From the NCBI GenBank assembly GCA_020746105.1, contig CM036622.1, positions 13,609,987-13,673,986 on the forward strand: a stretch of DNA of 64,000 nucleotides. The letters are read 5' to 3'. Made by a program: the position numbers and the translations under genes. How positions within the stretch are numbered: position 1 is the first letter of the stretch; each line of letters begins with the position of its first letter. The stretch comes from Trogon surrucura. Taxonomy: Eukaryota; Chordata; Aves; Trogoniformes; Trogonidae. The notes beneath the pieces are model-generated. The model saw only the letters and a program-made list of their open reading frames with translations, was not told the DNA's origin and searched no databases. Below, piece by piece: positions 1-12,300 of the stretch.

Positions 1-1857
1 CTGAAATGATATATTGGTCATCAAGTCAGCATTTATTTTGAAAATCCAAACTAGGGAACAAAATATGCAAACATTATCTTTATTTGAAATGATATTGGGT
101 CAAATGACAGCTGCATGTTAGTGTCACATTCACCTGTTTTCTTTAATCACATTGTTTTATAAAAAATGCAGTTTTGGTCTCTCATCCCTGAAGGATTTAA
201 CCACATCAACAGTATGTAGTCAATATTTTTTGGTACAAACCCCTTTAAGAATAAGTTGGCAGAAAAAAAATTATTTAAAACCTCATTAAAAGGAGCAGCT
301 AAGGTTTGGCACAAACAAATCTCAGTGTGGGAATTAATTCTTTTTCACCAAATTAAAAAATACCGGTTTGTTTGTTTTAAAATGATATCAGTGCAGCAAG
401 CTCCCCTCCTCCCTCCCCCAAAATATAGCTGATCTGCTGTTTTTAATGCTTTTTTTTGTGCTTGTAGAACTCCTATACTGCTTCTATTTAAGATGAAATT
501 TGGCAAGTGATTAGACCATAATATGTCTAAATGCTTTGTGTATTTTGAAAAAAAAAAAAAAAGAGCTGAGATAATAAAGCTCCAAAAGTTGTTTCTGTGT
601 ACGTACTGCAAGTGCTTTTCAAAGAAGTTTCATAAGATTTTTAATTAGGTGGCTAAGACTATACATGGTAGACTGGAACTGTTTGGTCTGTGGGGTAAAT
701 AATGTGCATTTTAAAAACATTTATAAATACATATTCCCCCACTTGACAGTGCTATTCCAGTCCACTGAGTAAATAATGCATATTTTTTAAAATTCATAAA
801 TACATATAATATGTAAAAAAGCTGCCCAGATACTGTATATGTGGGACCTAGAAACTTGGATGATTCTGAAACAGACACAGTCCCCAAGGATAATGATACA
901 TACTCTATAACCTCCCATGAAAGTTTTCTTTCAAAATAAAGAAAGCAAAGAAATTCTATAGACCAAATTACACTCAAATAAGATGAAGGCTGTGACGCAA
1001 ACCTCCAGGACTCTGCAGAGTCAAAGTAAAGTTTGCCTTTGTCCTCAGAGCATGCTGCTGAGGTTTTTTGCTCCGTTCCTTTCTTTTCCTTCTTGCGATC
1101 TTAAGAATAGCAAGATTTAAGAAAAGAAGGTCAGCATTCCTGTTTCATTTCTTGAGCCCTGTAAGTCTGAATACACGTAGATCATTCATATAGAAATGTT
1201 TTATTTCTATTCATTAGTTTTCTGGATGTGGTTTTTTTTGTTTATTTAAAGGACTAGGAGTAATCTCAAGCAGGCGGAAACCCCTGGCTTGATGCAGGAA
1301 ATTCAGAATCGTGTCTGTAAGTAAGAAGTATAGATGAATAGGTCAGGGCTTTCACTTTTGTAGTCCTTTATACAACAAACTGCTGAAGCATACACTTAAC
1401 TTTAAGTGTGTGCTTATACTCACTTCTATTCAGCAGAAAACTTATGCACATCCTCCAATATACTTTAACTAGAGCATATGTTTATATGCTTTTCTGAGTC
1501 AGTGCCTAAAGTTACACCCATAAAGGAGCCCTGACTAAATCTCTGTCAGCAACATTAAATGTTATTAAGATATGTAGACCTGCTGGGACTTGTGCTACGT
1601 GGTGATCAACGGATCTGGTCCCTCCTGCTTTGTGCGTTCACTCAGAGGTTTGCAATATGTCCCCACTGGAAGAAAATTCTGCCCAACCCAAATGGCAGCA
1701 CTTCATTTCATCCTGAATTTTGTATGGTGCAGAGGAAAATGAGACCTCAAACATAAATGGATAGCAAAATTGTCCATAAAATGATATGTAACAAATCTGA
1801 GAGGAAATGTTGTGAATTTTAACCACTGGTTTTGATGTTGATGTTGGTGTCTGTCCT
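1..1857. other. Unique AT-rich noncoding DNA
   Basis: I recognise no gene or dispersed repeat. Stops are frequent in all six frames and the few open frames are under 90 codons with no familiar motif. A 15-A run lies at 548-562. An imperfect direct repeat at 695-807 is listed separately. Confidence 0.7.
695..807. repeat. Imperfect direct repeat, two ~40-bp copies
   Basis: Copy 1 (about 695-734) and copy 2 (about 769-807) both start GTAAATAATG, pass through an A/T stretch containing TTTTAAAA, and end ATAAATACATAT. The offset is about 74 bp. This looks like an old local duplication, although low complexity contributes to the match. Confidence 0.55.
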
Positions 1858-1877
1858 CCCCCCCCCCCCCCCCCCCC
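1858..1877 (+). repeat. Poly-C tract (20 C)
   Basis: Twenty uninterrupted cytosines in AT-rich surroundings. The minus strand is poly-G and could form a G-quadruplex, the plus strand an i-motif. The exact length in an assembly is unreliable for such a run. Confidence 0.9.
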
Positions 1878-4800
1878 TTTCTATACAGATATCGCCTTCG
1901 TGTGATCTGGTTCCTTAATGCAATGACTCCTGTGTGTATCTTTACACTATTTTCTTAGCTTCTAACTACTATATTTCTGCACAGTTTTGTATCTGCTAGC
2001 CCCAGCATTTACAGCCTACGAAAACCTCATAAATCTACTTCATTTTTCTAATAAGACATGAAAGTCCTTAATTGGCCTTAATGAAATGCACTTAAAGGGC
2101 AATAAACGTGTTTAAGCCCCTCTTTCAGGGTGAGCTACAGTACTCTCACTCTGCTCTGTTTTAGCCTTTGTGGTAATTAATCACTTATTCATATGTGGCA
2201 CATCAGTAACAAGATCAAGCAACTACTGCACAATTGCATGATAATAAGCTGCTCATATATGTGTCAAGATTTAGCAATCCTTTTTAAAGCCTAATTTAAA
2301 CTCATTTTACAACTAAGCAGGCTGCTTCTCTGAAGTATTTCTACCCAGTATCTTTTTTACATATTTCTGCTGAAATGCCATCTTTTTATTTTGTTTATAG
2401 AGCTCCATTTGCCTTAAATCTACTCATGGCACCAGAGTGAATTACAGCAATGTAAGAGCCTTACTATTGTATTTTTGCAAAGGCTTTATGTTTGATCCAA
2501 GACCACAGTCACCCTCCCACAGAAGGAAAGGCCACAGAATTAGCATCCATTAAGATAACTATTAAAATAAGTAATGAATTACAATTTTACAAGCTGCTGA
2601 GGCTGAGAATCCCCTGTGATTCTCATGCCGCTTGCCTCCATCAGTGACCAAGAGAACAATCTGGGTGAAGGAACCCAAAACTCTTTCCTAGGAGCCAGGC
2701 CTTTAAATCCTGGCAATGAACCTCCTCCTGAAATCTGAACTCTGATTTGTAATTGCTGTAATAGAATTTCATTCTTCAAACGCAGAGCGGCATATACAAA
2801 AATCTCAGTTCATGAAATGTTGACAAAAGCTGATGTCTTCTAACTATCCACTGTCCTGAGATGAAAAACAGTAGTGTCAAAAATGTTGGTGAGAAAGATG
2901 CTTGCTTTTACCAGGCCGATGTTGTAGCCCATGGTAACATATTCATAGTAAGTGACCTAAGCATTTTATTCTTGGTTTTCAAATAAACAAGGGGTCAGGT
3001 CAGTTGTTACTACATATGAAAAACCACCAGTGAAAAATTGGAAAAGTATGGGCGTGTAGTTCTCCATGGATTATCTCGGGTGGAACAGTTGTTAAAAACT
3101 GTAATTTTAGTTTCAGCTTTGGAGGTCTGGAGCCTTTTTTTTTTGTATGAACTTATTTTACAGCAGCACTCAATAAAGCCTGCAAAACCATATTAAGATT
3201 TCTAATGGGTATTTTGTATTTTGTAGGCACTCCTAGTTCAGAATTGTTCCATTGTTGTATCTGAGGTACAAGAAGCGGTTTGTGTTTCTTATTATGAGGA
3301 CAGGCACTTGTAGAGACCGTTGTATGGGCACTTTAAAATCACTTCTTAATCCAGCTACCCACGGTAACCTGGATATAGCTAAAAATGTAGATAGTCATCT
3401 GTGCATGCGCCTGTGGGAATGTGTGTGTTGGCTGTGGTAAGGTTGTGAGTAAATCTAGAGATATGCCCTATATTATGGCAGCTCAAGATCAGCACCTATA
3501 TATATTTTCTATTTCAGGCTCAATGTTAGTGTAGGGAGGCATGGGAAGGAAGAATAAAAATCCTTCTCCTGGCCATGCTCTCCATGCAAAGAAAATGGAC
3601 CCATACCATCTTCTGTATTTAGGAGCCTGTGGGAGATGCTCTGGTCAAGGTGTAAAGGGGTTGGTACCATACTTTGAGGAGAATCTGTCACAAGCCAGGT
3701 GGAACAGGTCTTTTTATTGTAAAATCAGCTTATGTTCCATATTGCTGATCACTTACAACTCAGAAGCAGAACACAGCGTGTTTTTGTCAGTCTCGAAATA
3801 CCCTCATACCTAGAGTTAAGCAATTTGAGGAAACAGCCAGAGTGGAAGAATGGAACAATTAAAACACCATTAAAGTTTAAACTCTTTTCAAAAGTAGAGG
3901 ATAACTAGGGAAGGTTTAAACAGTTCTTCAATCTGTAGCTGCAAGCTATTGGGACCAGCAGGAATGAAGGCAGTTGGGAGACTTATTCCAGCAGTCGCTC
4001 ATTCTGCAGTAGTTGATATTGTCAGTACATTACTAGCCCAGGCAGAGGAGGCTAAGCTGTAAAATGATACCATGGAAATATGAAGATTTCTGCATTGCAA
4101 TTAAAAATGCGATGGAAAAGCATTTGTTTAACAGAGAATATCAAAAGGAAGGTGGAAATAGTGAAGAGGTTTGAACTTGACAAAATCTGGATGTTCCATT
4201 TCACTTCTCAAGGCACTCAGTTTCTCTGATGAGAAACCAGATTATGCCTGTGATCTGGGACAATACACTTTCAGACATATTACGAGAAATCCTAAAATTA
4301 ACCCTTGACAAAGCTATTCAGACCTGTGAAGCACGGGAAGGCACCCAGTCCTAAGAGATTAGGAGAAGCTTATAGGAGGTGATTGGTGGTGTGAGGTGCT
4401 GGATGTGGCACAGAACATAAAACGCAGGAAGCATCCGCTGCAGACAGGGTTTTGGGAAAGATGAACCTTTGATATGACCATGTATAATGGCCTTAGAGTA
4501 AACTCAGAAAGCTACAAAAGCTTCTCCCTATGCCAAAAATCTAGTCAAAAGGAAAAAAAATACTGGTGGTACAGGGAACATTGGCATTGATTTGTTTGTA
4601 TTGACTGGAAAAGCCCCTATACTTGTCCTCAACTGTTATTTTTATTCTTATTATTTTTCTGGGATGTTCTACTAGAGAGAGAAAGGTGAATGCGTAACAA
4701 ATCTATATACTTCCAACACAGTTTGTAAATGCCTGATGCTGGATATAGAATAGTTGACGGAAATTTACACTGTTCAAGCTTTAAAATAAGGTTGTAGATA

Positions 4801-7734
4801 TATGACTACTGATCCCTTTATCCAGCAGACTGGTAGAAAACCATAGCTAAAATACTAAAGAGTCTCAATTCATGAAGGCTGTAGTGAATCTCATCTCTAT
4901 TTAGCTCTCTTAAATTACAGAGCAACACTAACAAATCAAGCATGAGTTATCAACTGCTACCATTTTTTTCAGCTGAAAACTGAAAACCAGGATACCTACA
5001 CTGTTAGAAAGTAATGTCAGAATCCCTGAGGACTTGCAGAAATAAAAAGGAACAGATAAAGCAAAATAGGATTACCTGGAACTTGGAAATTTCCACCATG
5101 TCATGAAAATGATGCTACGTGTAGCTACAACACAAGAAAAGAGGCATAACTAGCAGTGGTGTCACAAAAGGAAGCCTCGGGGTTTCAGATCTTACATGGT
5201 TTTTTTAGTCTCTCATCCCTGAGGAATATACAGTAGGGATAAATTGATAGCTAATGGGCTTAGTGCTGTCTGTCAGCAATGCTGCTGATGCAGTTATCTG
5301 CAGTTACCTATGGGTCTGAAGAGCAGTGCAGGGACGCTGGTGCAATCTGGATCATCCTTTCTTACATTCTTATATCCTTAAAGAACTGGCTTTAGAAATA
5401 TCAAATTCTGCATTATGTTGATTATTCATTGTTGTTATTGTCACATCTAGTAGGGAAAGAAAGATCTGTATTTTTTAAGAGGTTTGAGACAGATTGTATA
5501 GCTGATAGATGCTGATGCTAGATGATGCCTAACTAGGGCTCAGGTGCTGAGCAAACAGTCCAAGAAAAGGAGCCTGGTCCTCTCTGTGGTTGCCTAAGGA
5601 GTGGGCAACATGTACCAGGTGAGAGGCTGTACTTTTTGTTCCCGAGTAAGTACTTTGCTCCTTTTTGGTAATGTGAGCAAGTGCACAAACTCCTGCCATT
5701 AGAAAGCTGGCATACATAATAGAGTTGCACCAAGTTACATGGCTGCAGATCAAAAACCTCATGCAGGTCACCAGTTAGTGGACTGAGTGTGAAATGAATG
5801 GAGGGAAAAGCTCTGCCTGGAAAAATGGTCTTTGGGCTGGGTTCTTCTGAAGGAGATTTCTGCTCAGGATCAGAGGCAGAATTTTGAATGAGGTAGATGA
5901 TGCTCTACTCTTTCAAGCCATACGGAAGTGCAAGCTCATTTGCTTATGAAGGTCCACCATCTATCTAGACTGGCTTGGTAAGACTGCTAATATTTATTTG
6001 CTAATGTGATCCTCTATCTAGCCATCTGTTCCCTTCAAACAACTTTTTAATTTTTTGGTGAGCATCAGCTAAAGGTGATAAGAGATCCTGCCAGCCAGTG
6101 TGCACAGTGCTTTCCAACAAGCGGAAAAATGCTGCTGCTTCTCTAGGTGCCAAGGAAGGGGAGAAGAAATGAGGAACCTGTGGAGTTTCCCTGCTAGAAA
6201 TGAGAAAATGCCTTGAGAGGCTCAGGGGTCCTAGAGTTGTTTTGTCTGCTTAATATTTACTTTCTGGGTTTTAGCATGGAGGTGAAAACACATTAAGCTC
6301 TGATTATAGCCAAGAAGTGGAAGGAAAGTAGAAGAACAGAAGCTCAGTCTCAGGTTTAGGAATTTTTTTGGGAAAAGATTGAATCTCCACGATGGACTTT
6401 TCTTCAATTGATTTTCCAGTTGTTTTTTGAACTCATTCATTTTTTTTTCCTCATGACATTCTACAGTGTAATTAAGTATGGGAAAGTATGTTCCCCTTTT
6501 CATTTTACAGCCTCTGATAGAGTTGTTCAGTGACTGCTAGTTCAGATGGTGCGAAATACAGTGAATGACCTTTCCCTACTCACCTTTCCTACACTGCTCG
6601 TGATTGTCTATTGCTCTTCCTCTCAGTCATTTCTTTTTCCAAGCTGAAAACTCTTATCCTGTCTAATCACTCCTCATACGGCACTCACTCTACACCTCTG
6701 ATCAGCCTTGTCACTATCCACAATGCCTTTTCTGAATCTATTGTAACCTTTTTGAGGTGACTGATTAATTTATTCAATACATGCAGTAACTGAAGTTACA
6801 GGTGAACCAGGCAGCCGCAGAATAATGTTCCCATTTGCTTCTCTATTTCTTTCCTAATAGTTTCTAGTATTTTACTGGGCTCTTTGAGTGTTGCTGAATG
6901 TTGAATAGATATTTTTAAAGTTTGATTCAAAATGGCTCGAAGAACTCTTTTCTAGTATTAATATTAGCGAAGAGCCTCTATGCTTCTGTTTGCATAGTTA
7001 AGATATTTTTCTCTGCTTGTTCATAACTTTGTGTGGATCGGTGCTTAATTCCACTGTAACTGTGCTGTGCAATTCCTCAGTATTGTAAGATTCTTCTGTA
7101 ACTCTTTGGTCAGTTTTAGTACTAAGGATCCTGAAAAACTTCATATCATCAGCTGAGAACTTATTTTCTCATGCAGGTCTGTGCATGGTTCCCTGTAGAG
7201 CTGGTAACCTTTCTCTAAGAGGAAAACTCCGCTTTATTTTAACTTTTTGTTTCCTGTCTTTTAACCAATTATTAAGTCATGAGAGGACTTTAAGGCTTAT
7301 TCCATATTGATTTAATGTCTTTAAAAGCATTTGGTGATGGATCTTGCCAAACCTTTTTCTTTCAATCGGAAAATACTTTCTCAGCTGAATCATTCTTACT
7401 GCTGTTAACACTCTCACATTTTAATGGATTTGTGAGGTATGATTTCCCTTTGCAGAAGCTATCCCAATGTATCATAATTATTTACACCTCTGCTGTCCAT
7501 GTTCCTTGTTACTGATTGTACCAATTTTGGCCTTAACCACATCAGACTTAGGAAACTGTAGTTATCTGAAGCTTCCCCTGGGAAACTTTTAAAAAATCCA
7601 TCAGTAGGCATTTTTCATCGCCTGATATGAGGAATGAGTTACCTATAGTTTTATAAACTTCCTTTAGAACTGTGACTTTATGAAACTTGGAGTTTATACT
7701 ATTTTCTATTTTCCTTGATTTCTTCTCTTTGAAG
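1878..7734. other. Unique noncoding DNA
   Basis: No gene, RNA gene or recognisable dispersed repeat was seen. Open frames stay below 100 codons and overlap one another in different frames, for example near 3541-3813 and 5529-5771, as chance ORFs do. About 2050-2310 is rich in TAATTA-type homeodomain cores and is raised in the findings as a possible conserved noncoding element. Confidence 0.65.
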
Positions 7735-7736
7735 TA

Positions 7737-7957
7737 CAGTTGCAAGAAAAAGTATGTGAAACTTTTGGAATTTCATGGTGTTCTACATTTATTTGTCAAA
7801 AATGTGATCTAACCGTCATCTAAGTCAAGAGTATTGACAAATGTAATTTACCTAAAATAATAACACAAAACCAATTCTGATCCTCCATGTCTTTATATTA
7901 AACACTCTCATTCAACATTCAAAATGCCAGTGGAACAAGTAAGTGAACCCTTGGAAT
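7737..7957 (+). repeat. Left terminal inverted repeat of the Tc1 element (IR/DR)
   Basis: The outer motif AAGTATGTGAAACTTTTGG lies just inside the end. A second, inner copy, AAGTAAGTGAACCCTTGG, is found at about 7938-7955, abutting the transposase stop codon. In IR/DR elements the two copies are transposase binding sites. The sequence between them is partly matched in the right repeat, with small indels. Confidence 0.88.
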
Positions 7958-8968
7958 CAGTAACTGGTTGACCCCCCCTTGGCAACAATAACCTCAACCA
8001 GCTGCTTCCTGTAGCTGTGGATCAGAGCTGCACATCGTTCAGGAGGGATTTTAGCCCGTTCTTCCTGGCAGAACTGCTTTAGCTCTGTCATACTCCTTGG
8101 ATGTCTCATGTGTACGTTTCTCTTCAAGTCATTCCGTAGCATCTCTGTTGGGTTGAGGTCTGGGCTCTGACTCGGCCACTTCAAAAGGAGGATTTTGTTT
8201 TTCTGAAACCGTTCTGTTGTGGACTTGCTCCGGTGTTTTGGGATCATTGTCCTGTTGCATCACCCGACGCCTATAGAGTTTCAGCTGATGTACAGACGTT
8301 CCCACATTATCCTGAAAAATTTTTTGATACATTTGGAAATTCAACTTCTGCTCCATGACTGCAAGCTGACCAGGCCCTGACGCAGCAAAGCAGGCCCAAA
8401 TCATGATGTTTCCTCCACCACACTTCACAGCCGGGATGATGTTGTCATGGTGATATGCAGTGCCCTTTTTACGCCAGAGGTAGTGTTGCTACACTTCAAT
8501 CTTTGTTTCCTCAGTCCACAACACATTTTGCCGATACCACTGCAGAGTGTCAATGTGCTCTTTCGCAGAATTCAGGCGTGCAGCAATGTTCTTTGTAGTA
8601 AGCAGTGGCTTCCTTCGTGGTGTCCTGCCATAGACACCCTGCTTGATTAATGTTTTACGTACTGTAGACTCAGGAACACGGATGTTAGCCAATTCCGGTG
8701 ATGCCTTCAAGTCTTTGGCTGTCACTCGGGGTCGTTTCTTTATCTCATTGATGAGACTTCATTGTGCTCTTGGGGTCTTTTTGACTGGGCGCCCACTTCT
8801 TGGTAGAGTAGCCACAGTCCCAAAGTGTCTCCATTTGTAGATCGTTTGCCTAACCGTAGACTGGTGAATTTCTAAGGTCTTTGAAATCAGTTTGCAACCC
8901 TTTCCAGCTTTACGTACATCAACAATTTTTGATCATAGATCCTCTGAAAGGTCTTTTTGGTGAGGCAT
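7957..8968 (-). pseudogene. Tc1-family transposase pseudogene (DD34E type)
   Basis: Read on the minus strand, the frame starts at an ATG at 8966-8968 (MPHQKDLSEDL...) and ends with TGA at 7957-7959, about 337 codons, the usual length of a Tc1 transposase. The N-terminal part has a paired-like helix-turn-helix region (KTLEIHQSTVRQTIYKW) followed by a GRP-like segment (PRSGRPVKK). The catalytic domain shows WTEETKIEV, the conserved GGGNIMIWACFAASGPG block, QQDNDPK and SPDLNPTE. In active relatives the residue after WT or WS is the first catalytic aspartate; here its codon (8510-8512) is GAG, glutamate. The second D (QDND) and the final E (NPTE) remain. In-frame stops lie at 8933-8935, 8759-8761 and 8489-8491. 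A frameshift lies near 8205-8240, because the QDNDPK and SPDLNPTE blocks are in different frames. A few codons appear lost after the third stop. Cut-and-paste activity must be gone. Confidence 0.93.
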
Positions 8969-9120
8969 GGCTCACGTAAACATACATCTTGAGCAGAACA
9001 AACTCAAAAAGTTTGTGTGTTTTTTATCAGTCAGTGTAGCTCTAGTCCACACCTCCAAACTCATTTTCTTAACAAGACTCCAGGTATGCTAACAATTGAC
9101 TCCAATTAGCTTTTTTGAGG

Positions 9121-9338
9121 TCAACTCAAAGGTTCACTTACTTTTTCCACTAGCATTTTGAATGTCGAATGAGCATGTTCAATAAAGACATGAAGGATCA
9201 GAATTGTTTTTGTGTTATTATTTTAGGCACATTATAGTTATCAATACTCTTGACTTAGATGACAGATCATATTTTACAACAAATTAATGCAGAACACCAT
9301 GAAATTCCAAAAGTTTCACACACTTTTTCTTGCAACTG
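9121..9338 (-). repeat. Right terminal inverted repeat of the Tc1 element (IR/DR)
   Basis: Read on the minus strand it begins CAGTTGCAAGAAAAAGTGTG and follows the left repeat with scattered substitutions and indels. The inner binding-site-like copy, AAAAAGTAAGTGAACCTTTG, is at about 9129-9148. The inner flanks are more diverged than the outer ends. Confidence 0.88.
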
Positions 9339-12300
9339 CGGTAGATACAACTTTTTTAGCTTCCAAACTTCTTTTATACTTTACTTCTTAAGCCAAACCA
9401 GCTTTTTTGTATATTTAAGGTCTTTTTCTGATAGGTAATTTATGTCTTTTCTAAAATTGGTGACATAGGGCCTGAAATATTTTGCCATTTTAACTGCTCT
9501 TTTTAATTTTTTTGGTGTAATCTTTGTCTTTATTTGCATCCCATGTCTCAACTGGAAAGTACCTGCAGTCCATTATTTTCTAAAGTCTTATGATCTGTAA
9601 ACAAGTCTCATGATTGTGCAGAGGGTTTGACTACAGGGTTCCAGCTAATGGAATAATGAAATTCCTCTGTCTGTGTATCAGTAACCTCCTAATGACCTAT
9701 GAGTTTCCTGCCAGTTTCAAACTAATTTGATAGAAGGATATATCAGATATATTATTGCATTTTTAAAGTTTCATGGAAATTGTCTGGGTTCCAGAGAGAG
9801 ACCCCAGCTGAATGATTGCACTGAGTTGAAAGTCAAAAAAAGGTAAAATTTGGACATTATTCTGTTTGTCAGCGAACGGATTTATAGTCAGAACCAGAAG
9901 TACTGTCTCTTCCCTGACAGAAAGCATTGGAGGAGACAGAAGAGAATCTATGATTATTCTGGTGCTGGGAGAAGTTTGAGAGGAGGAAGACACAGTTATA
10001 AAGCCTGGTTTCATTAGTTCTTCAGCTTGTGAGGTCAATTTTTAAAAGCTTTCTGCTGTCAGCATGGCTAAGATGTGGGTCTAAATTGTGGCTCTCTCCA
10101 AGGAAGTTCTGTAAGGAGGGAAGACTGAAAGTCCACTTGCTCTGCCTCCCTACGCTGCTTCATCGAGTGAGGCAGCTACCTCTTCACCCTCTGCAGCAAA
10201 AGACTTAGAAACCTAACCCAAAGATATCCAGTCTTTTGAGCTCTGCGTCACGGCACCCCAAGGGAGTACATAAAACACAGATGCTGTCTGTATGGTCTTT
10301 TCCACCTCATGGATGCTGAGACTAGGGAAAAAGACTCAGACTAAGCCTGATAGCAAAATACTGCAGTGCAGAGGGAGATTAGACTTCCATGTGGTGGTAG
10401 CGGATCTGCTGGGAGGGACCCTTTGTTTTGGGGTGTCGCTGAGCTGCAGTGAGACTGCTTGGAAGTGACAGTCGGTATCAACCAGGCAAACTCATCTAGC
10501 TTGAATGTCTGCTTTGAACTACAGTTCTTCTCTTCCTCACTTACGTGCTGCTTAATCCCATGCAGGATCACCCTGCTAATTTGGAATAATTAAAAAAAAA
10601 ATCAACAGAACCAAACAACTTGATAATATGTGCTAAGGAGAGCTGGCACGATTTGCTTGTCTGTAGCGCTTAAAAATGAAATGTTCCATCAGCAGGCTTC
10701 CTCAGTGCCATTCAAGGTGATGTAAACATGTACCAAAAGTCTGAATAAAGTCATATTTCTAACAGTGCAGGCAAAAATTCTGACCCAGTTTAATCAGTCA
10801 CTGTGCTTTTGTGGTTGTTCTGATTTGTTGTTCATTTACGTTGGGCAGCTGGACAATAGGATTTTGCATGGGCCACAAACAATGAAATAAAACAGCAAGA
10901 TGTACTGTATTTTACTGAAACATAATATAAAGGGCAGCAGGGGACTAGTCAAAGCCCAATATTCTGAGACTGTAATTTTTTATCACTAGTTTATTTCCTA
11001 AACCAAAATGTTTTTGAGTATAAATATTGGATGAAAACAAAGCTGCACCACGTTTGCTGTCATGGAGGCAAAGACCTAAAGCTACTTTTTATTAGAATTA
11101 AATTAATATGGCATAAGTAGTTTTATAGTTTTAACATTTTATTATTATTTATGTTCTAACTGCTCTGCATAAATAGAACTGTTCCTTGCTTCTTTTTGGT
11201 TTTACTACTAATAAAAAGTAATAGGCATAATAATTCAGGGACTGTTTGCCTTTCCAGGCACTTTTGTTCTGTCATGTTTACCTACTCAAGGAGACATACC
11301 AAAAGCCAGACCACATGAAGCTTTAACACAAAATATAGCAGCCACTTTTCAACCAAACAACATAGCTGGGAATGGGAGAAGCCTAAAACAAATACTTACA
11401 GTTAGGATTATTGATAAAAGGACTTTCCAATAAAAGGAAGATTGAGAAAGTAAAAATCTACAAAGATTGCTTGCCTTGTCCAGTGCATTATAGTAATTAC
11501 ATTATAGGTATATTAACAGACATATTTCCCTGATTACCAGTTGACTTCCCAGACTACTCAAAAATATGCAGAAAAATAATCCTACTTGTGATGGGCACGA
11601 AGGTAATTTTTAGCAGTAGAAACTTGTTGCATTTTATTCAACAATAAAAGGAGTTCTTAAGAAGTGTGGAAGAAGTCATCAGTCCCAGAGCCAAGAAGCT
11701 AAGAATCTCAAACAATCTTAAGAAAACTCACGAGGTCAGATTGTGCTTCCATGGTCTCTAATAACAAAGGGACAAGAGTAGATTTCCTCTGCTAACTGTC
11801 AGAGGATGTGGTGTGGGAGAAGTGTTTGTACGTTTTAAGGTATGTTTAGCAGCACATCTTGGAATATACAGCAGGAAATAAGCGACTTTCTAAAACTCAT
11901 AGAAGTTTTTCCTTGGACCTCACTGGAGCCAAGAGTGTACCTAGTACACATTGTACTGCTGATAGATTTATGTAAAGCAAGCCTCTTTCTAGTTAACCCT
12001 TAGAAATTAGGCAACGTGGCCTTTTCACAAACACAGACTTTTGAGAGACTAGTCTTCCTAGGCTCTTCCTGCTGCCAGTGCCTCCTATGAACACTTCAGA
12101 GCTCAACAAGGTTTAAAATTCCCTACCCTGACTCTCCTCCTTGACATTTTTGGGAAACTAAACAGATTGGGCTTCCTTAGCTAGAGGCAGCTTTTTTGAA
12201 AACCTCACAAAACCTTTGATCAGTGACTGTTTCATGTGGAGTGATACCTTTCCACTTGTGTATAACGTGGTACCAATTCAGAAGTTTTTCATACAGTGTC

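Larger units (their letters stand above)
7737..9338 (-). mobile_element. Tc1/mariner DNA transposon, full length, inactive
   Basis: An element of about 1.6 kb bounded by inverted repeats that both begin CAGTTGCAAGAAAAAGT reading inward. The outer 48 positions of the two ends differ at one site. A TA dinucleotide, the Tc1/mariner target, precedes the left end at 7735-7736. The matching TA is missing on the right, where CG follows at 9339-9340, probably two transitions after insertion. The interior carries a transposase-like reading frame on the minus strand that is interrupted by stops and a frameshift. The repeats are about 220 bp long and contain an outer and an inner copy of the binding-site-like motif AAGTxxGTGAA, the IR/DR arrangement known from Sleeping Beauty-type Tc1 elements. 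The element is intact in outline but cannot make an active enzyme. I cannot name its exact family without a database. Confidence 0.95.

Noticed and set aside
161..5225. Shared phrase TCTCTCATCCCTGA at about 177-192 and 5210-5223
   Set aside because: The match does not extend beyond about 15 bases; probably chance.
8447..8840. Plus-strand open frames across the Tc1 element
   Set aside because: Shadows of the minus-strand transposase pseudogene.
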